Source: Insolitispirillum peregrinum (GTDB lineage: Bacteria; Pseudomonadota; Alphaproteobacteria; Rhodospirillales; Rhodospirillaceae). Taken from it: 34,471 bases of DNA. The stretch is from assembly GCF_042665255.1 (NCBI RefSeq), contig NZ_JBHTCD010000045.1; one strand, written 5' to 3'. Numbering within the stretch: position 1 is the first letter of the stretch; every line of letters begins with the position of its first letter. The notes beneath the pieces are model-generated. The model saw only the letters and a list, made by a program, of their open reading frames with translations. It was not told where the DNA came from and searched no databases. The translations under genes were made by a program, and so were the position numbers. Shown here piece by piece: positions 16,901 to 24,699 of the stretch.

Positions 16901-17622
16901 GCAGCGCCCGGGCGTCGGCAAACGGGTTTGAAAATACCAATCCCTATGCCAGCAATGTTTATGGCTCACCGAGCGATCCGAACGGGAGCAGCGATGACAT
17001 TGGCATCAATATGGTGATCGACGGCGGGACGCTGGCTCCGGGGGCAAGCGTGACCGTCAGTTATGTCACCTCGCTGAATGTGGCGACCAACGGGCATGAT
17101 TTCCTGGTCGGAACCTCGGCGGCCAATGTGCTGGATGGCGGCAACGGCAACGACATCCTGTGGGGGTTGGGAGGCGCTGACACCTTGCTGGGGGGGAATG
17201 GCAGCGATACCCTGATTGGCGGGCTGGGCAATGACCTGCTGACCGGGGGCAATGGTCCTGACACCTTCCTGTTTACCGCCGGGGTGGGCGACACGACGGC
17301 GGCCCGTATTGCGTCGCTGGGGACGGATGTCATCAGCGATTTTACCCACGGTGTGGACTCACTGGTGCTGGATGGCGAGACCTTTAACCTCGGTGAAGCC
17401 TTTGCCTATCTGGAACAGGGGAGCAGCCTCAGCGATGCGGCGGTGTCGTTTGGAACGGGCAGTGGTGTGATTGTTGTTGGCTCGGACAGCGGAGAGGGTG
17501 GGGTAGAGCTGTGGTTCACCACCGACAGCTCGGCGGCAACCACCAGCAACAGTTATCAGATTGCCACCCTGCAACATGCTGACCTGTCAACGGTCAGCCA
17601 GAGCGACATTCATGTGGGTTAG
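10917..17622 (+). CDS. Giant FecR-domain / RTX repeat protein, interrupted by an assembly gap
   Basis: About 2,200 residues are visible on either side of 98 N. From ATG 10917: an N-terminal module with a FecR-type domain (about 128-241; GTVTVTRVDGSVVTLQAGDV and TPVATIGIRGTSG), a Ser/Thr/Gly-rich linker (about 325-475), a calcium-type loop DYDGDGILDSNEP (near 493), a helical alanine-rich part, RTX nonapeptides from about 778 (GGAGNDRLYGGNGNDTLLGG), then 79-residue repeats, an unfamiliar region of about 260 residues (16270-17075) and a final RTX block with a C-terminal type I secretion-like end. Known relatives are Ca2+-folded surface or secreted adhesins exported by type I secretion; no exporter genes are in the window. 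The frame changes across the N run (distance not a multiple of three), which reflects unknown gap length and not a proven frameshift. An earlier in-frame ATG is at 10851. Confidence 0.85.
13524..15756 (+). repeat. 237-bp (79-residue) tandem repeat array within the RTX gene
   Basis: Unit starts (SSIEVVIGGSG) fall at 13524, 13761, 13998, 14235, 14472, 14709 (cut by the gap), then 14809, 15046, 15283, 15520, ending at 15757: exactly 237 bp apart on each side of the gap. At least nine full units are visible. Units are near-identical at DNA level, differing in a few codons (SG[ATM]ET, S[AG]VSAAV, one unit with DDTF and AGYDV). Each unit has RTX nonapeptides (GGSGNDSFTGGSG, GGAGDD, GGDGTDTLDF) and a beta-rich spacer. 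Such identity points to recent amplification or gene conversion and explains the assembly failure. Confidence 0.95.
14711..14808. other. Assembly gap (98 N) inside the repeat array
   Basis: The N run replaces an unknown amount of repeat DNA. The anchors TCGATT on either side are 100 bases apart (14709 to 14809), not a multiple of 237 or of 3, so the gap length is arbitrary and the true copy number is unresolved. Confidence 0.98.
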
Positions 17623-17630
17623 AGCCGTGA

Positions 17631-17723
17631 GCGCAAAAGTGGTTCCGGTTTTGCGCAAAATCACTGCGACAAAACAAAAACCTGGATCAGCGTTCCTGCG
17701 TCAGGTCACAGTACACGACAGTT
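17631..17723 (+). repeat. Dispersed intergenic repeat, module A (copy 1)
   Basis: Starts with a dyad, GCGCAAAA (17631-17638) and TTTTGCGC (17649-17656), then AAATCACTGCGAC, and ends with CCTGCGTCAGGTCACAG and TACACGACAGTT. The whole stretch recurs in reverse orientation at 24193-24267 with only scattered changes. It begins eight bases after the RTX stop, so the dyad may also help end that transcript. Confidence 0.75.
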
Positions 17724-17885
17724 GGTGGAAAAGAATGGGCTATCGTCCAGACCCATTCGGGGCCTGAGGCCCTGAACCAAAATTTTTTCTTTTATAATCA
17801 AAGGAGTGGGTTCCGGGGGCTTATGGCCCCATCCAGGTGTGGAGCAGCGCTCCACGTCCTTGTTCCCAAACTGTCGTGTACTGTG
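17707..17885. repeat. 179-bp segment bounded by 17-bp perfect inverted repeats
   Basis: CACAGTACACGACAGTT (17707-17723) and AACTGTCGTGTACTGTG (17869-17885) are exact reverse complements. Inside lie module B (17711-17796), a hairpin GTGGAGC/GCTCCAC (17839-17845, 17849-17855) and no protein gene. The size and ends fit a miniature inverted-repeat element (MITE), though no clean target duplication is visible; GCGTCA occurs near both ends (17698-17703 and 17886-17891). Confidence 0.55.
17711..17796 (+). repeat. Dispersed intergenic repeat, module B (copy 1)
   Basis: Begins TACACGACAGTTGG then TGGAAAAGAATGG, continues through GGGGCCTGAGGCCC and a GAACC block, and ends in an A/T tract (ATTTTTTCTTTT). 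The same order of blocks is found on the minus strand at 34183-34257, where the first 27 positions match at about 24. The GGCC-TGA-GGCC hairpin followed by T's would look like a terminator in RNA. Confidence 0.65.
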
Positions 17886-18089
17886 GCGTCATGTGTGGAC
17901 AGCCCCTGCATTGCAAGGAGATTTTTGCGCAATCACGCCCCGGTCGGGTGCAGTCATGTGTCCGGCCTGTTTGCGCGGCTCTGTGACCGCTGGCCATGAT
18001 GTGATCCGCGAAATGGCTCCCGATCAGATTTACGACCTTTACGGTCATGACGTACACTGGTCCAGGGGCATCGTCCCCAAGTGAACGTT

Positions 18090-18227
18090 CGGGGCCGGAG
18101 GCCCCGGGCAGGTGCGGACGGCAGTCCGTAACTTGACTTGCGTAGCAAACCGGGTTACGGCCATAGTGGCGCTGGATGGCTTCCGGCCATGGACCGGAAC
18201 ACCGCCACTTTCTGCTGATGGCCCATC
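18090..18227 (+). promoter_or_regulatory. Strongly folded leader upstream of the transglycosylase gene
   Basis: Four dyads follow each other: CGGGGCC/GGCCCCG (18090-18096, 18100-18106), CCGTAAC/GTTACGG (18126-18132, 18154-18160), AGTGGCG/CGCCACT (18165-18171, 18203-18209) enclosing TTCCGG/CCGGAA (18181-18186, 18194-18199), and TGATG/CATCA (18215-18219, 18223-18227). The last ends about 12 nt before the GTG at 18240. The pattern suggests a structured 5' leader or a small RNA, but I could not match it to a known riboswitch. TTGACT (18133-18138) could be a -35 box without a good -10 partner. Confidence 0.4.
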
Positions 18228-18239
18228 AGAGGCTGCCCT

Positions 18240-18761
18240 GTGAACCGTATTGCCTTCCTTTGCCTGTTCCTGATCATGGGAAGCGTTGCACGCGCTGCCC
18301 TTGCTGGCCCGTGCCTTGACAGTGCCCGTCGAGCGGAACAGGCCTTTGGGGTTCCCGATCTGATGTTGCAGTCGATCGTCATGCAGGAGAGTGGTGACCA
18401 GCAGTGGGCCCTTAATGCCGATGGTCAGGCCATTTATCCCGTTGATGAAATCGATGCCAAACAAAAATTGAGGCTTAACCTACGGCGGGCTGACAATGTT
18501 GATATCGGGTGTGGCCAGATTTCGATGAAATATCACTCGAAATACTTCAGCATCCGGCCCGACATGGCGCTCGATCCCTGGATAAATATGGTTTATGCCT
18601 CTAAAATCCTGCTCGATAACTACCAACAATACAAATCCTGGACCAAGGCTGTCGCACACTATCATTCCGGTGACGAGCAGCGGCAGCAGGAATATCTGTG
18701 TCTGATCATGCAACGCATGGCTCGTCTGAAGGGGCAGAGTTATCGCTGTTCTGGTCGCTGA
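18240..18761 (+). CDS. Small lytic transglycosylase (SLT-like)
   Basis: 173 residues from a GTG start with AGAGG about eight bases upstream. A signal peptide (NRIAFLCLFLIMGSVARAAL) gives way to an SLT-type fold: the catalytic Glu50 in MQESGD, the GCGQISM motif (counterpart of GLMQI) and AVAHYHSGD (counterpart of the AYNAG motif). Such proteins cut peptidoglycan glycan strands without water, and the short IagB/VirB1-like forms open the wall for envelope machines. The gene precedes the SLBB and YjbH genes in the same direction, so it may make room for the polysaccharide exporter. That link is inferred from position only. Confidence 0.75.
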   Translation: MNRIAFLCLFLIMGSVARAALAGPCLDSARRAEQAFGVPDLMLQSIVMQESGDQQWALNADGQAIYPVDEIDAKQKLRLNLRRADNVDIGCGQISMKYHSKYFSIRPDMALDPWINMVYASKILLDNYQQYKSWTKAVAHYHSGDEQRQQEYLCLIMQRMARLKGQSYRCSGR

Positions 18762-18876
18762 TTTTCTGGTGCCATGCGATTTTTCTTTACCTGTCGGGGC
18801 TGAGCTGGCAGATACTTTGGAGCGAATTCTGTAATTCGATGGCGGGTCTTTGGACAAAAGGGACTGGAAAACGGTG

Positions 18877-21657
18877 ATGGTCAGACTGAAAACATTTGCC
18901 GCACTTGCCCTTGCTCTTCTGTGTGGTGTTTCAGGTACCGCTTTCGCACAGCAGAGACCCGATGACCTGCTCCTCCAGTTTCAGCAGCGCCTGCAACAAG
19001 GCGATGAGAATGAGGATGATGGCGGTAGCGTCCAGGACCAGACAGGTGGACGCGGTACAACCCAGCCCCCGCAGCAGGACCTGTTCAGCCCGGCCAGCCC
19101 GATTGAACTTGCTTATCGCAAGCGGTTTCAGGAATTTGACCAGACACCGTCTGTCCGCCTGCCAAGTGACATGGAGCAGGAACAGAGCCTGAAACAGCTG
19201 CAGAAAAGCGGCAAGTGGTCGTTTAACCTGAAGCAGATCGGTTATGACGTCCTGCAGGTTCCAGCGGGAGCACCGGCTCCACGCCTGTTGGGGGGGGTCA
19301 GTGACAGCTATATCCTCGGGATTGGCGACCAGCTGTCGATTACCCTGCGCGGTCAAACCAACTCTACCCGCCAGTTGTATGTCGGTCGTGATGGACAGGT
19401 GATTTTGCCGAACCTGCCACCGGTCGTCGCCGCTGGTCGGTCCTTTGCTGATTTCCGCAGCGATCTGGAAGCTCAAGTGGCCTCCTCCCTGCTGGAAACG
19501 CAGGTTTTTGTCTCTCTGGGCTCGGTGCGCCAGTTGTCCATTCTGGTTGGCGGTGAAGTCAGCAACCCCGGTATGGTGACGGTCAGCAGCCTCTCTTCGG
19601 TTATTGATGCCCTGGCGGCGGCCAAAGGGATCAACAAGACCGGCACACTGCGCGCCGTGCAGCTGATCCGGGATGGACAGACCCATACCCTTGACCTGTA
19701 TCCGGTCCTGCTGGGGATCGGGAAACCGGAAGACATGCCCCTGCGCGAAGGTGACCGTATCGTGGTCCCCCCCGTTGGCCCGACTGTCGCCGTCTTCGCT
19801 GCTGTCAGCCGTCCGGGGATTTATGAAATAAAGGGCGGCTCCCTGCCGGTTCAGGAGGCCCTGCGCTTTGCCGGTGGCGCGCTGTTGGCGGATGGTCAGC
19901 GGTTTGTCCGCATCAGTCTGGGGCCGGATGGGCGCGGCGGTGTCAGTGAAACGACGTCGGCCAAGGGAACCTTGAAGCGTGGCGACATGCTGGGCGTCAT
20001 TACCCGTTCCGGCGGCACCCGGGGAGCCATCTATCTGAGCGGGCATGTCGCCAGTCAGGGGTGGATTTCGCTGTCTGCATCGCCCAGCCTGCGGGCTTTG
20101 CTGGCTGATCGCAGCCTGTTGCGGAATGAACCCTATTTGCCGTTCGTGGTGGTCAAGCGCCAGAATGCGGCCACCATGGCTACCGAATACAAAGGGGTTG
20201 ATGGAGCCCACCTGCAGCGGGGAGGTGAAGATTTCCCCCTGCAGGATCAGGACCAGGTCATCATCCTGTCGCAAAGCGAAATTCGCTATCTGAATTCCTA
20301 TGACGTGAGCCAGGTTCTGGCCGGTTCCGACCCGGCCTATGGCTTCAGTGCGTCCGACTGGGCGAATGAACGTAACAAGGAAAAGGAGAAGGCCCAGAGT
20401 GGTCGGGCCAATGGTAATGGTCAGACTTTTCCTGGCCAACAAGACAGCCCGTCGCTGAAACAGGATCCGCTTGACGGGCAAGTGCGCAAAGCCCTGAAAA
20501 CCTGTGAGGGCTTGCGCTTCCTTGCCGATGAGATTGCCGAGAAAGGCACCTTGGCGATCGATCTGAGGCCTCAGGAGACGTCCCCTCCCAGCAACGTGCA
20601 ACCCTGTCCGGATGTTTATGACAAATACCCGGCGCTTCTGTCCTTTGTGCTCCATCATGCCATGTCGGTCAGTGGCGCAGTCTATCGCCCGGGCCGTTAC
20701 CCGGTCAGCGATGAGGGATTCCTGGCTGACATTCTGGCGGCTGCTGGTGGTGCGACCGGAAAGGCAGACCCGGATGGTGTGGAGATCACCCAGCTGCGCG
20801 ATGCCGTTGCCATGCGGCAGAAGATCCCCCTGGCTCTGGCGCAGAGTGATTTCCTGATCGGTCCGTCGGCATCGGTGGTCGTGGCTGAACGCTTTACCAA
20901 CATTGATGGTGGCCTGGTGACGCTGGGGGGCGAAGTCCGCAATCCGGGCCGTTATACCCTGCTGCGGGGCGAACGGTTGTCGCAGCTGTTGTCCCGGGCC
21001 GGTGGCCTGACCGATGAAGCCTATGTGTTGGGGGCGGTATTCCGGCGCGACAGCATCAAGGCTGAAGAACAAGGCAGTTATGAGGCGCTGGCCCATGAAA
21101 TCGAGATGGCCATTCCGACCATGTTGCAACAGCAGGCGGCTTTCTCGGAGAAGGGCAGTGATGGCCAGACGGCGATGATGGCCCTGCAACAGCTGGTGCG
21201 GTCGTTACGGTCGGCCAGGGCGGCGGGACGCATGGTTATTGATGCTGATCCGGCTGCGCTGCAAAGCAATCCGGAAGCCGATGTGGTCCTGCAGGCTGGC
21301 GATGCCCTGTATGTTCCCAAGCGCCCGAGCCACGTCATGATCAGCGGCGAAGTGATGCACCCCGGGGCGCAGCGCTTCGAGTCCGGTCTGGCGGCCGAGG
21401 AATACATCAAACGGGCCGGTGGCCTGCGGGATTCTGCCGATGAATCGCACGCGTTCATCATCCTTCCCAATGGGGCGGCGCAACCGCTGTCCACCAGCTC
21501 GTGGAATTATCGGGAAACCTTCCTGCCTCCGGGCAGCTCCATCGTTGTGCCGCGTGACCTGAGTCCGGCCCTGTTCTGGAGCTTTACCCGCGATGCGTTG
21601 GGGATCTTCAGCAACATGGCCGTTTCGGCAGCGGCGCTGGCCTCGATCAACGATTAA
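18877..21657 (+). CDS. SLBB-domain polysaccharide export protein
   Basis: 926 residues from ATG 18877; an upstream TTG at 18850 would add nine. The N terminus is a signal peptide (MVRLKTFAALALALLCGVSG then TAFAQ). A Poly_export (Wza-like) domain starts near residue 145 (SYILGIGDQLSITLRGQTNS, then LYVGRDGQVILPNLPPV), followed by a series of SLBB domains recognisable by GGEVSNPGMV, AVSRPGIYEIKGG, GGEVRNPGRYTLLRGE and SGEVMHPGAQRFESG. No lipobox is seen. Proteins like this form periplasmic or outer-membrane parts of exopolysaccharide export, comparable to YjbG/GfcC plus Wza. The yjbH gene follows 31 bases later, which supports a Yjb-like export system. Confidence 0.88.
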   Translation: MVRLKTFAALALALLCGVSGTAFAQQRPDDLLLQFQQRLQQGDENEDDGGSVQDQTGGRGTTQPPQQDLFSPASPIELAYRKRFQEFDQTPSVRLPSDMEQEQSLKQLQKSGKWSFNLKQIGYDVLQVPAGAPAPRLLGGVSDSYILGIGDQLSITLRGQTNSTRQLYVGRDGQVILPNLPPVVAAGRSFADFRSDLEAQVASSLLETQVFVSLGSVRQLSILVGGEVSNPGMVTVSSLSSVIDALAAAKGINKTGTLRAVQLIRDGQTHTLDLYPVLLGIGKPEDMPLREGDRIVVPPVGPTVAVFAAVSRPGIYEIKGGSLPVQEALRFAGGALLADGQRFVRISLGPDGRGGVSETTSAKGTLKRGDMLGVITRSGGTRGAIYLSGHVASQGWISLSASPSLRALLADRSLLRNEPYLPFVVVKRQNAATMATEYKGVDGAHLQRGGEDFPLQDQDQVIILSQSEIRYLNSYDVSQVLAGSDPAYGFSASDWANERNKEKEKAQSGRANGNGQTFPGQQDSPSLKQDPLDGQVRKALKTCEGLRFLADEIAEKGTLAIDLRPQETSPPSNVQPCPDVYDKYPALLSFVLHHAMSVSGAVYRPGRYPVSDEGFLADILAAAGGATGKADPDGVEITQLRDAVAMRQKIPLALAQSDFLIGPSASVVVAERFTNIDGGLVTLGGEVRNPGRYTLLRGERLSQLLSRAGGLTDEAYVLGAVFRRDSIKAEEQGSYEALAHEIEMAIPTMLQQQAAFSEKGSDGQTAMMALQQLVRSLRSARAAGRMVIDADPAALQSNPEADVVLQAGDALYVPKRPSHVMISGEVMHPGAQRFESGLAAEEYIKRAGGLRDSADESHAFIILPNGAAQPLSTSSWNYRETFLPPGSSIVVPRDLSPALFWSFTRDALGIFSNMAVSAAALASIND

Positions 21658-21688
21658 CGGAGACCGCACGGCGATCCGGATAGCAAAC

Positions 21689-24160
21689 ATGGTCCGTCTC
21701 AGGGCAACCCTTTTCCTGTCGTGCGCGGTCAGTGCCCTCCTTGCTTCGCTGCAAGGGGGGCAGGCCCGGGCCGAGGACGTTGGACGGGGTGCCTTTTCCC
21801 CTTCCCTGAACGACTATGGAACGACCGGCCTGCTCCAGATGCCCAACGGGCGGATGGGGCGGGATGGTGAGTTCTCGCTCGGGTTTTCGACCAGCAGCCC
21901 CTATACGCGCTTTTTCCTGACCTCGCAGATCCTGCCCTGGCTGCAGGGAACGTTCCGTTATACCGACATCAGCTATGCCTCCTACGGGATTGTTGATACA
22001 CAATCCTACAAGGACAAATCCGTTGATGTGAAAATCCGGCTGTTACAGGAAGGGCCATCAACCCCCGAGGTTTCGCTCGGGTTCCGCGACGTTGGCGGGA
22101 CCGGGGTGTTCTCCAGTGAATATCTGGCTGCCAGCCGCCGCTATTATGGCTTTGATTTCACCGGCGGGGTTAGCTGGGGCAACATGGGGTCCCGTGGGCA
22201 TCTGCCCAACCCGTTTGGTTTGATCAGTGACCGGATGAAGGTTCGCACGGATGCTACGTCTCAGGGTCTTGCGGCGACCGGGACGCTGTCCACATCGTTC
22301 TTTCACGGGGAAAACATTGGCCTGTTTGGCGGGGTCGAATGGCAAACCCCCGTTGATGGCCTGCGTCTGAAAGTCGAATACGACAGCAACAACTATCAAA
22401 GTGAGTTTCAGGGCAAGGCCCTGAAAGTGACCAGTCCGATCAATGCGGCAATCGGCTATCGCGTGCTGCCCTGGCTGGATCTGTCCTTGGGATACGAGCG
22501 TGGCAATACCGTCATGTTCCGCGGGGCGATGGTCAGTAATTTCAACGAAGACATGGGCATGCCCAAGCTGGATGAAAAGGCTCCCTTGCCGGTGACTGGT
22601 GCCCAGAAAGCGGCGCCTCCGACGTTGCCGAATCAGGACATGCTGAATACCAGTGTGGTGGGGGCATCGGTGGATACGCTGTTTGACACCATGCAACAGC
22701 ATGGGGTGGTGGCGCTGTCCGTTGACCTGTCATCGCCGGTGATGACCATTCACCTCGACAAGACCTCTTCGACCAAAGCCGAAGATCTGGCCGCTGTCGG
22801 CTTGACCGTGGCCCAGATGCCGACGGTCAGCGGCATTGAAAAGGTTGTTTTCCGGGCCAGTGATGGTTCGACGCTCAGCACGATGGATGCCAACCGCTTG
22901 CTGCAGCAACAGGCTTCGCTGGGGGGGGCGGCCCCGCTCGCCGAGCCGTCTGCGGCCGATACCGATGTGGCCGGGCGCCTGTTCAAGTCACTGGACTATT
23001 ACGGCTTTACCGGGCGGCGGGTGGCGGTCAAGGGCAACCGGATCACGGTGGTGTACAGTCAGGGGAAATTCAGCAAACTGCCGAGCGCCTTTGGGCGTGT
23101 TGCGCGGGCGGTTGCCCTTACGACACCTCCCTCGGTCAGCGAGTTTGACCTGATCGAAGAAAATGCCGGTATTCCGGTTGGCCGGGTGGTGTTTCAGCGT
23201 GATGATGTCATCGCAGCGGCAACTTCGCAGAAAAGTATTGATGAGCTGTGGCTCAACAGCGAAACGCCATCACCGGAAATTCCCCAGGATCTGGCCTGGA
23301 ATGACAACAAGGATGTCTATCCGGCAATTTCATGGGGCCTTAGCCCGAATTTGCGGCAAAATATCGGCGGGCCAAACAATTTTTACATGTATCAGCTGTA
23401 TGCCAATGCGACAGCCGACGTGCATTTCACTCACAACCTGTCAGTTTCCGGCTCGGTGAGCGGCAATATCTATAACAATTATGCCGACTTTACCTATGAT
23501 GCCCCCAGTAATTTGCCGCGTGTGCGGACTGACCTGCGCAGCTATCTGATCTCCAGCGATGTCTGGCTGGATTCCCTGCATGCCGATTACGTCACCCAAC
23601 TGGCGCCCGACTGGTATGGTCGGGGATCGGTCGGGATCTTTGAACTGATGTATGCCGGTGTTGATGGTGAAGTGCTGTATCGTCCGGTCGGAAAACGCTG
23701 GGCCGTTGGTCTGGATGTCAACCATGTCTGGCAGCGTGACTTTAATGGTGGTTTTGGCCTGAAGGATTATGACGTCACCACCGGACATCTGACCTGGTAC
23801 CATCAGTTACCGTTCGACAATATGACGGCGGCTCTTAGTCTTGGCCGTTATCTGGCCAAAGACGTCGGGGCGACCCTGGCGATCGGACGCCGCTTTGATA
23901 ACGGAATTACTCTTGGGGCCTGGGCAACCAAGACCAACATCTCGTCGGAAACCTTTGGTGAAGGCTCCTTTGACAAGGGCTTTTATGTCACCATTCCGTT
24001 CGGTTTGTTCTCGACGGAAAACACCAGAAACCGGGGGACATTCTCGTTCCGTCCGCTGACGCGTGACGGTGGGGCTCGTGTTGCGCTGCCGATGGAACTG
24101 TATGCGGTGACTGGTCCGGGCGATGCCAGTACCGACGGATGGCAGGACAGCATGAAATAG
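21689..24160 (+). CDS. yjbH: YjbH-family outer-membrane exopolysaccharide protein
   Basis: 823 residues. Signal peptide (RATLFLSCAVSALLASLQGG) then the YjbH hallmark SLNDYGTTGLLQMPNGRMG and GEFSLGFSTSSPYTRFFLT, with YRVLPWLDLSLGYERGN further on. The C-terminal half is a beta-barrel-like series (WYGRGSVGIFELMYAGVDGE, WAVGLDVNHVWQRDFNGGFG, IPFGLFS). In E. coli the yjbEFGH operon drives an exopolysaccharide, and YjbH is the outer-membrane pore component. The frame is open upstream to 21593, but that part overlaps the SLBB gene; the ATG at 21689 precedes the signal peptide and is preferred. Confidence 0.88.
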   Translation: MVRLRATLFLSCAVSALLASLQGGQARAEDVGRGAFSPSLNDYGTTGLLQMPNGRMGRDGEFSLGFSTSSPYTRFFLTSQILPWLQGTFRYTDISYASYGIVDTQSYKDKSVDVKIRLLQEGPSTPEVSLGFRDVGGTGVFSSEYLAASRRYYGFDFTGGVSWGNMGSRGHLPNPFGLISDRMKVRTDATSQGLAATGTLSTSFFHGENIGLFGGVEWQTPVDGLRLKVEYDSNNYQSEFQGKALKVTSPINAAIGYRVLPWLDLSLGYERGNTVMFRGAMVSNFNEDMGMPKLDEKAPLPVTGAQKAAPPTLPNQDMLNTSVVGASVDTLFDTMQQHGVVALSVDLSSPVMTIHLDKTSSTKAEDLAAVGLTVAQMPTVSGIEKVVFRASDGSTLSTMDANRLLQQQASLGGAAPLAEPSAADTDVAGRLFKSLDYYGFTGRRVAVKGNRITVVYSQGKFSKLPSAFGRVARAVALTTPPSVSEFDLIEENAGIPVGRVVFQRDDVIAAATSQKSIDELWLNSETPSPEIPQDLAWNDNKDVYPAISWGLSPNLRQNIGGPNNFYMYQLYANATADVHFTHNLSVSGSVSGNIYNNYADFTYDAPSNLPRVRTDLRSYLISSDVWLDSLHADYVTQLAPDWYGRGSVGIFELMYAGVDGEVLYRPVGKRWAVGLDVNHVWQRDFNGGFGLKDYDVTTGHLTWYHQLPFDNMTAALSLGRYLAKDVGATLAIGRRFDNGITLGAWATKTNISSETFGEGSFDKGFYVTIPFGLFSTENTRNRGTFSFRPLTRDGGARVALPMELYAVTGPGDASTDGWQDSMK

Positions 24161-24192
24161 ACTTGCCGAGCGGTGTCAGAGGACGCAGCGTT

Positions 24193-24267
24193 ACTGTCGT
24201 GTACTGAGATCTGACGCAGGCCGCGGGTCTGGATTTTTGCTTTGCGGCAGTGATTGCGCGCAAAAGC
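24193..24267 (-). repeat. Dispersed intergenic repeat, module A (copy 2, reverse)
   Basis: Begins ACTGTCGTGTACTG (24193-24206), continues CTGACGCAGG, TTTTTGCTTTGC and GCAGTGATT, and ends GCGCAAAA. Read on the minus strand it aligns along its whole length with 17631-17723. It lies 32 bases after the yjbH stop, the same kind of place as copy 1, which follows the RTX gene. Confidence 0.75.
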
Positions 24268-24280
24268 AGAGAGTGTTTTT

Positions 24281-24516
24281 GCTCATCAGTGAAAGCATTG
24301 CTGTATCCAATATTCTGTTTTCCTCTGTTTTTTTCAAATTTATATTGTATATTCAGAGCCATGTTTCCTTATTTTGGCTTTAATATGAGTATAATTTAAT
24401 TTTTCATCAAGAAAAAATATAATATGAATGAGATTTATTTGGGTGTGAAATGCCATGTATTTCTGATCATTATCTCCTGTTTTGAGAGTGATTATCTCAT
24501 TCAGTTTGCTTTATTT
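24281..24516. other. AT-rich intergenic stretch with no gene
   Basis: A block far richer in A/T than the rest of the window, with T-rich runs and no credible coding frame (the open frame at 24482-24703 has no coding character and ends over the pseB start). It may be a promoter zone bound by a nucleoid protein, or a scar of DNA gain at the edge of the surface-sugar cluster. Confidence 0.5.
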
Positions 24517-24544
24517 TTGTTTAATCAGAAATATTCTTTATAAT
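24517..24544 (+). promoter_or_regulatory. Candidate sigma-70 promoter before the sugar cluster
   Basis: TTGTTT (24517-24522), a 16-base spacer and a perfect TATAAT (24539-24544). Transcription would begin near 24551, only about 15 bases before a strong terminator hairpin. Consensus match only. Confidence 0.5.
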
Positions 24545-24565
24545 TTTCTGTTGCGTTATTGCGTG

Positions 24566-24592
24566 AACCTGCCATGGAGCAGGTTTTTTTTT
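24566..24592 (+). terminator. Intrinsic terminator / possible attenuator upstream of pseB
   Basis: AACCTGC (24566-24572) pairs with GCAGGTT (24579-24585) around the loop CATGGA, followed by nine T's (24584-24592). It is a textbook terminator on the plus strand. The last upstream stop (yjbH) is 400 bases back, while the next gene starts 108 bases on, so it may end a very short transcript from the promoter at 24517-24544. Confidence 0.8.
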
Positions 24593-24699
24593 ACCCGAAA
24601 CGCTTTATACTCAGAGCGGCCGTGTTGCGTTTTCCGCTTCTGGTGCAAACAGACAAGGCAGGGGTTAAAAAGAGCCCCGATTAGGAAAGGCAGAGACGT

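Noticed and set aside
17631..17885. CRISPR array
   Set aside because: Repeats are inverted and of different size, without regular direct repeats and spacers.
17806..18084. Small plus-strand frame (92 codons; or 42 codons from 17956)
   Set aside because: Overlaps the inverted-repeat element, no ribosome site, no relative I recognise; most likely non-coding.
18126..18209. Possible c-di-GMP (GEMM) riboswitch, because of CAAACCGGGTTAC near exopolysaccharide genes
   Set aside because: The conserved GAAA tetraloop receptor and CGCAAAGC core of GEMM are not present.
18931..21189. 752-codon minus-strand open frame opposite the SLBB gene
   Set aside because: No recognisable domain, shadow composition; the opposite strand carries signal peptide, Poly_export and SLBB motifs.
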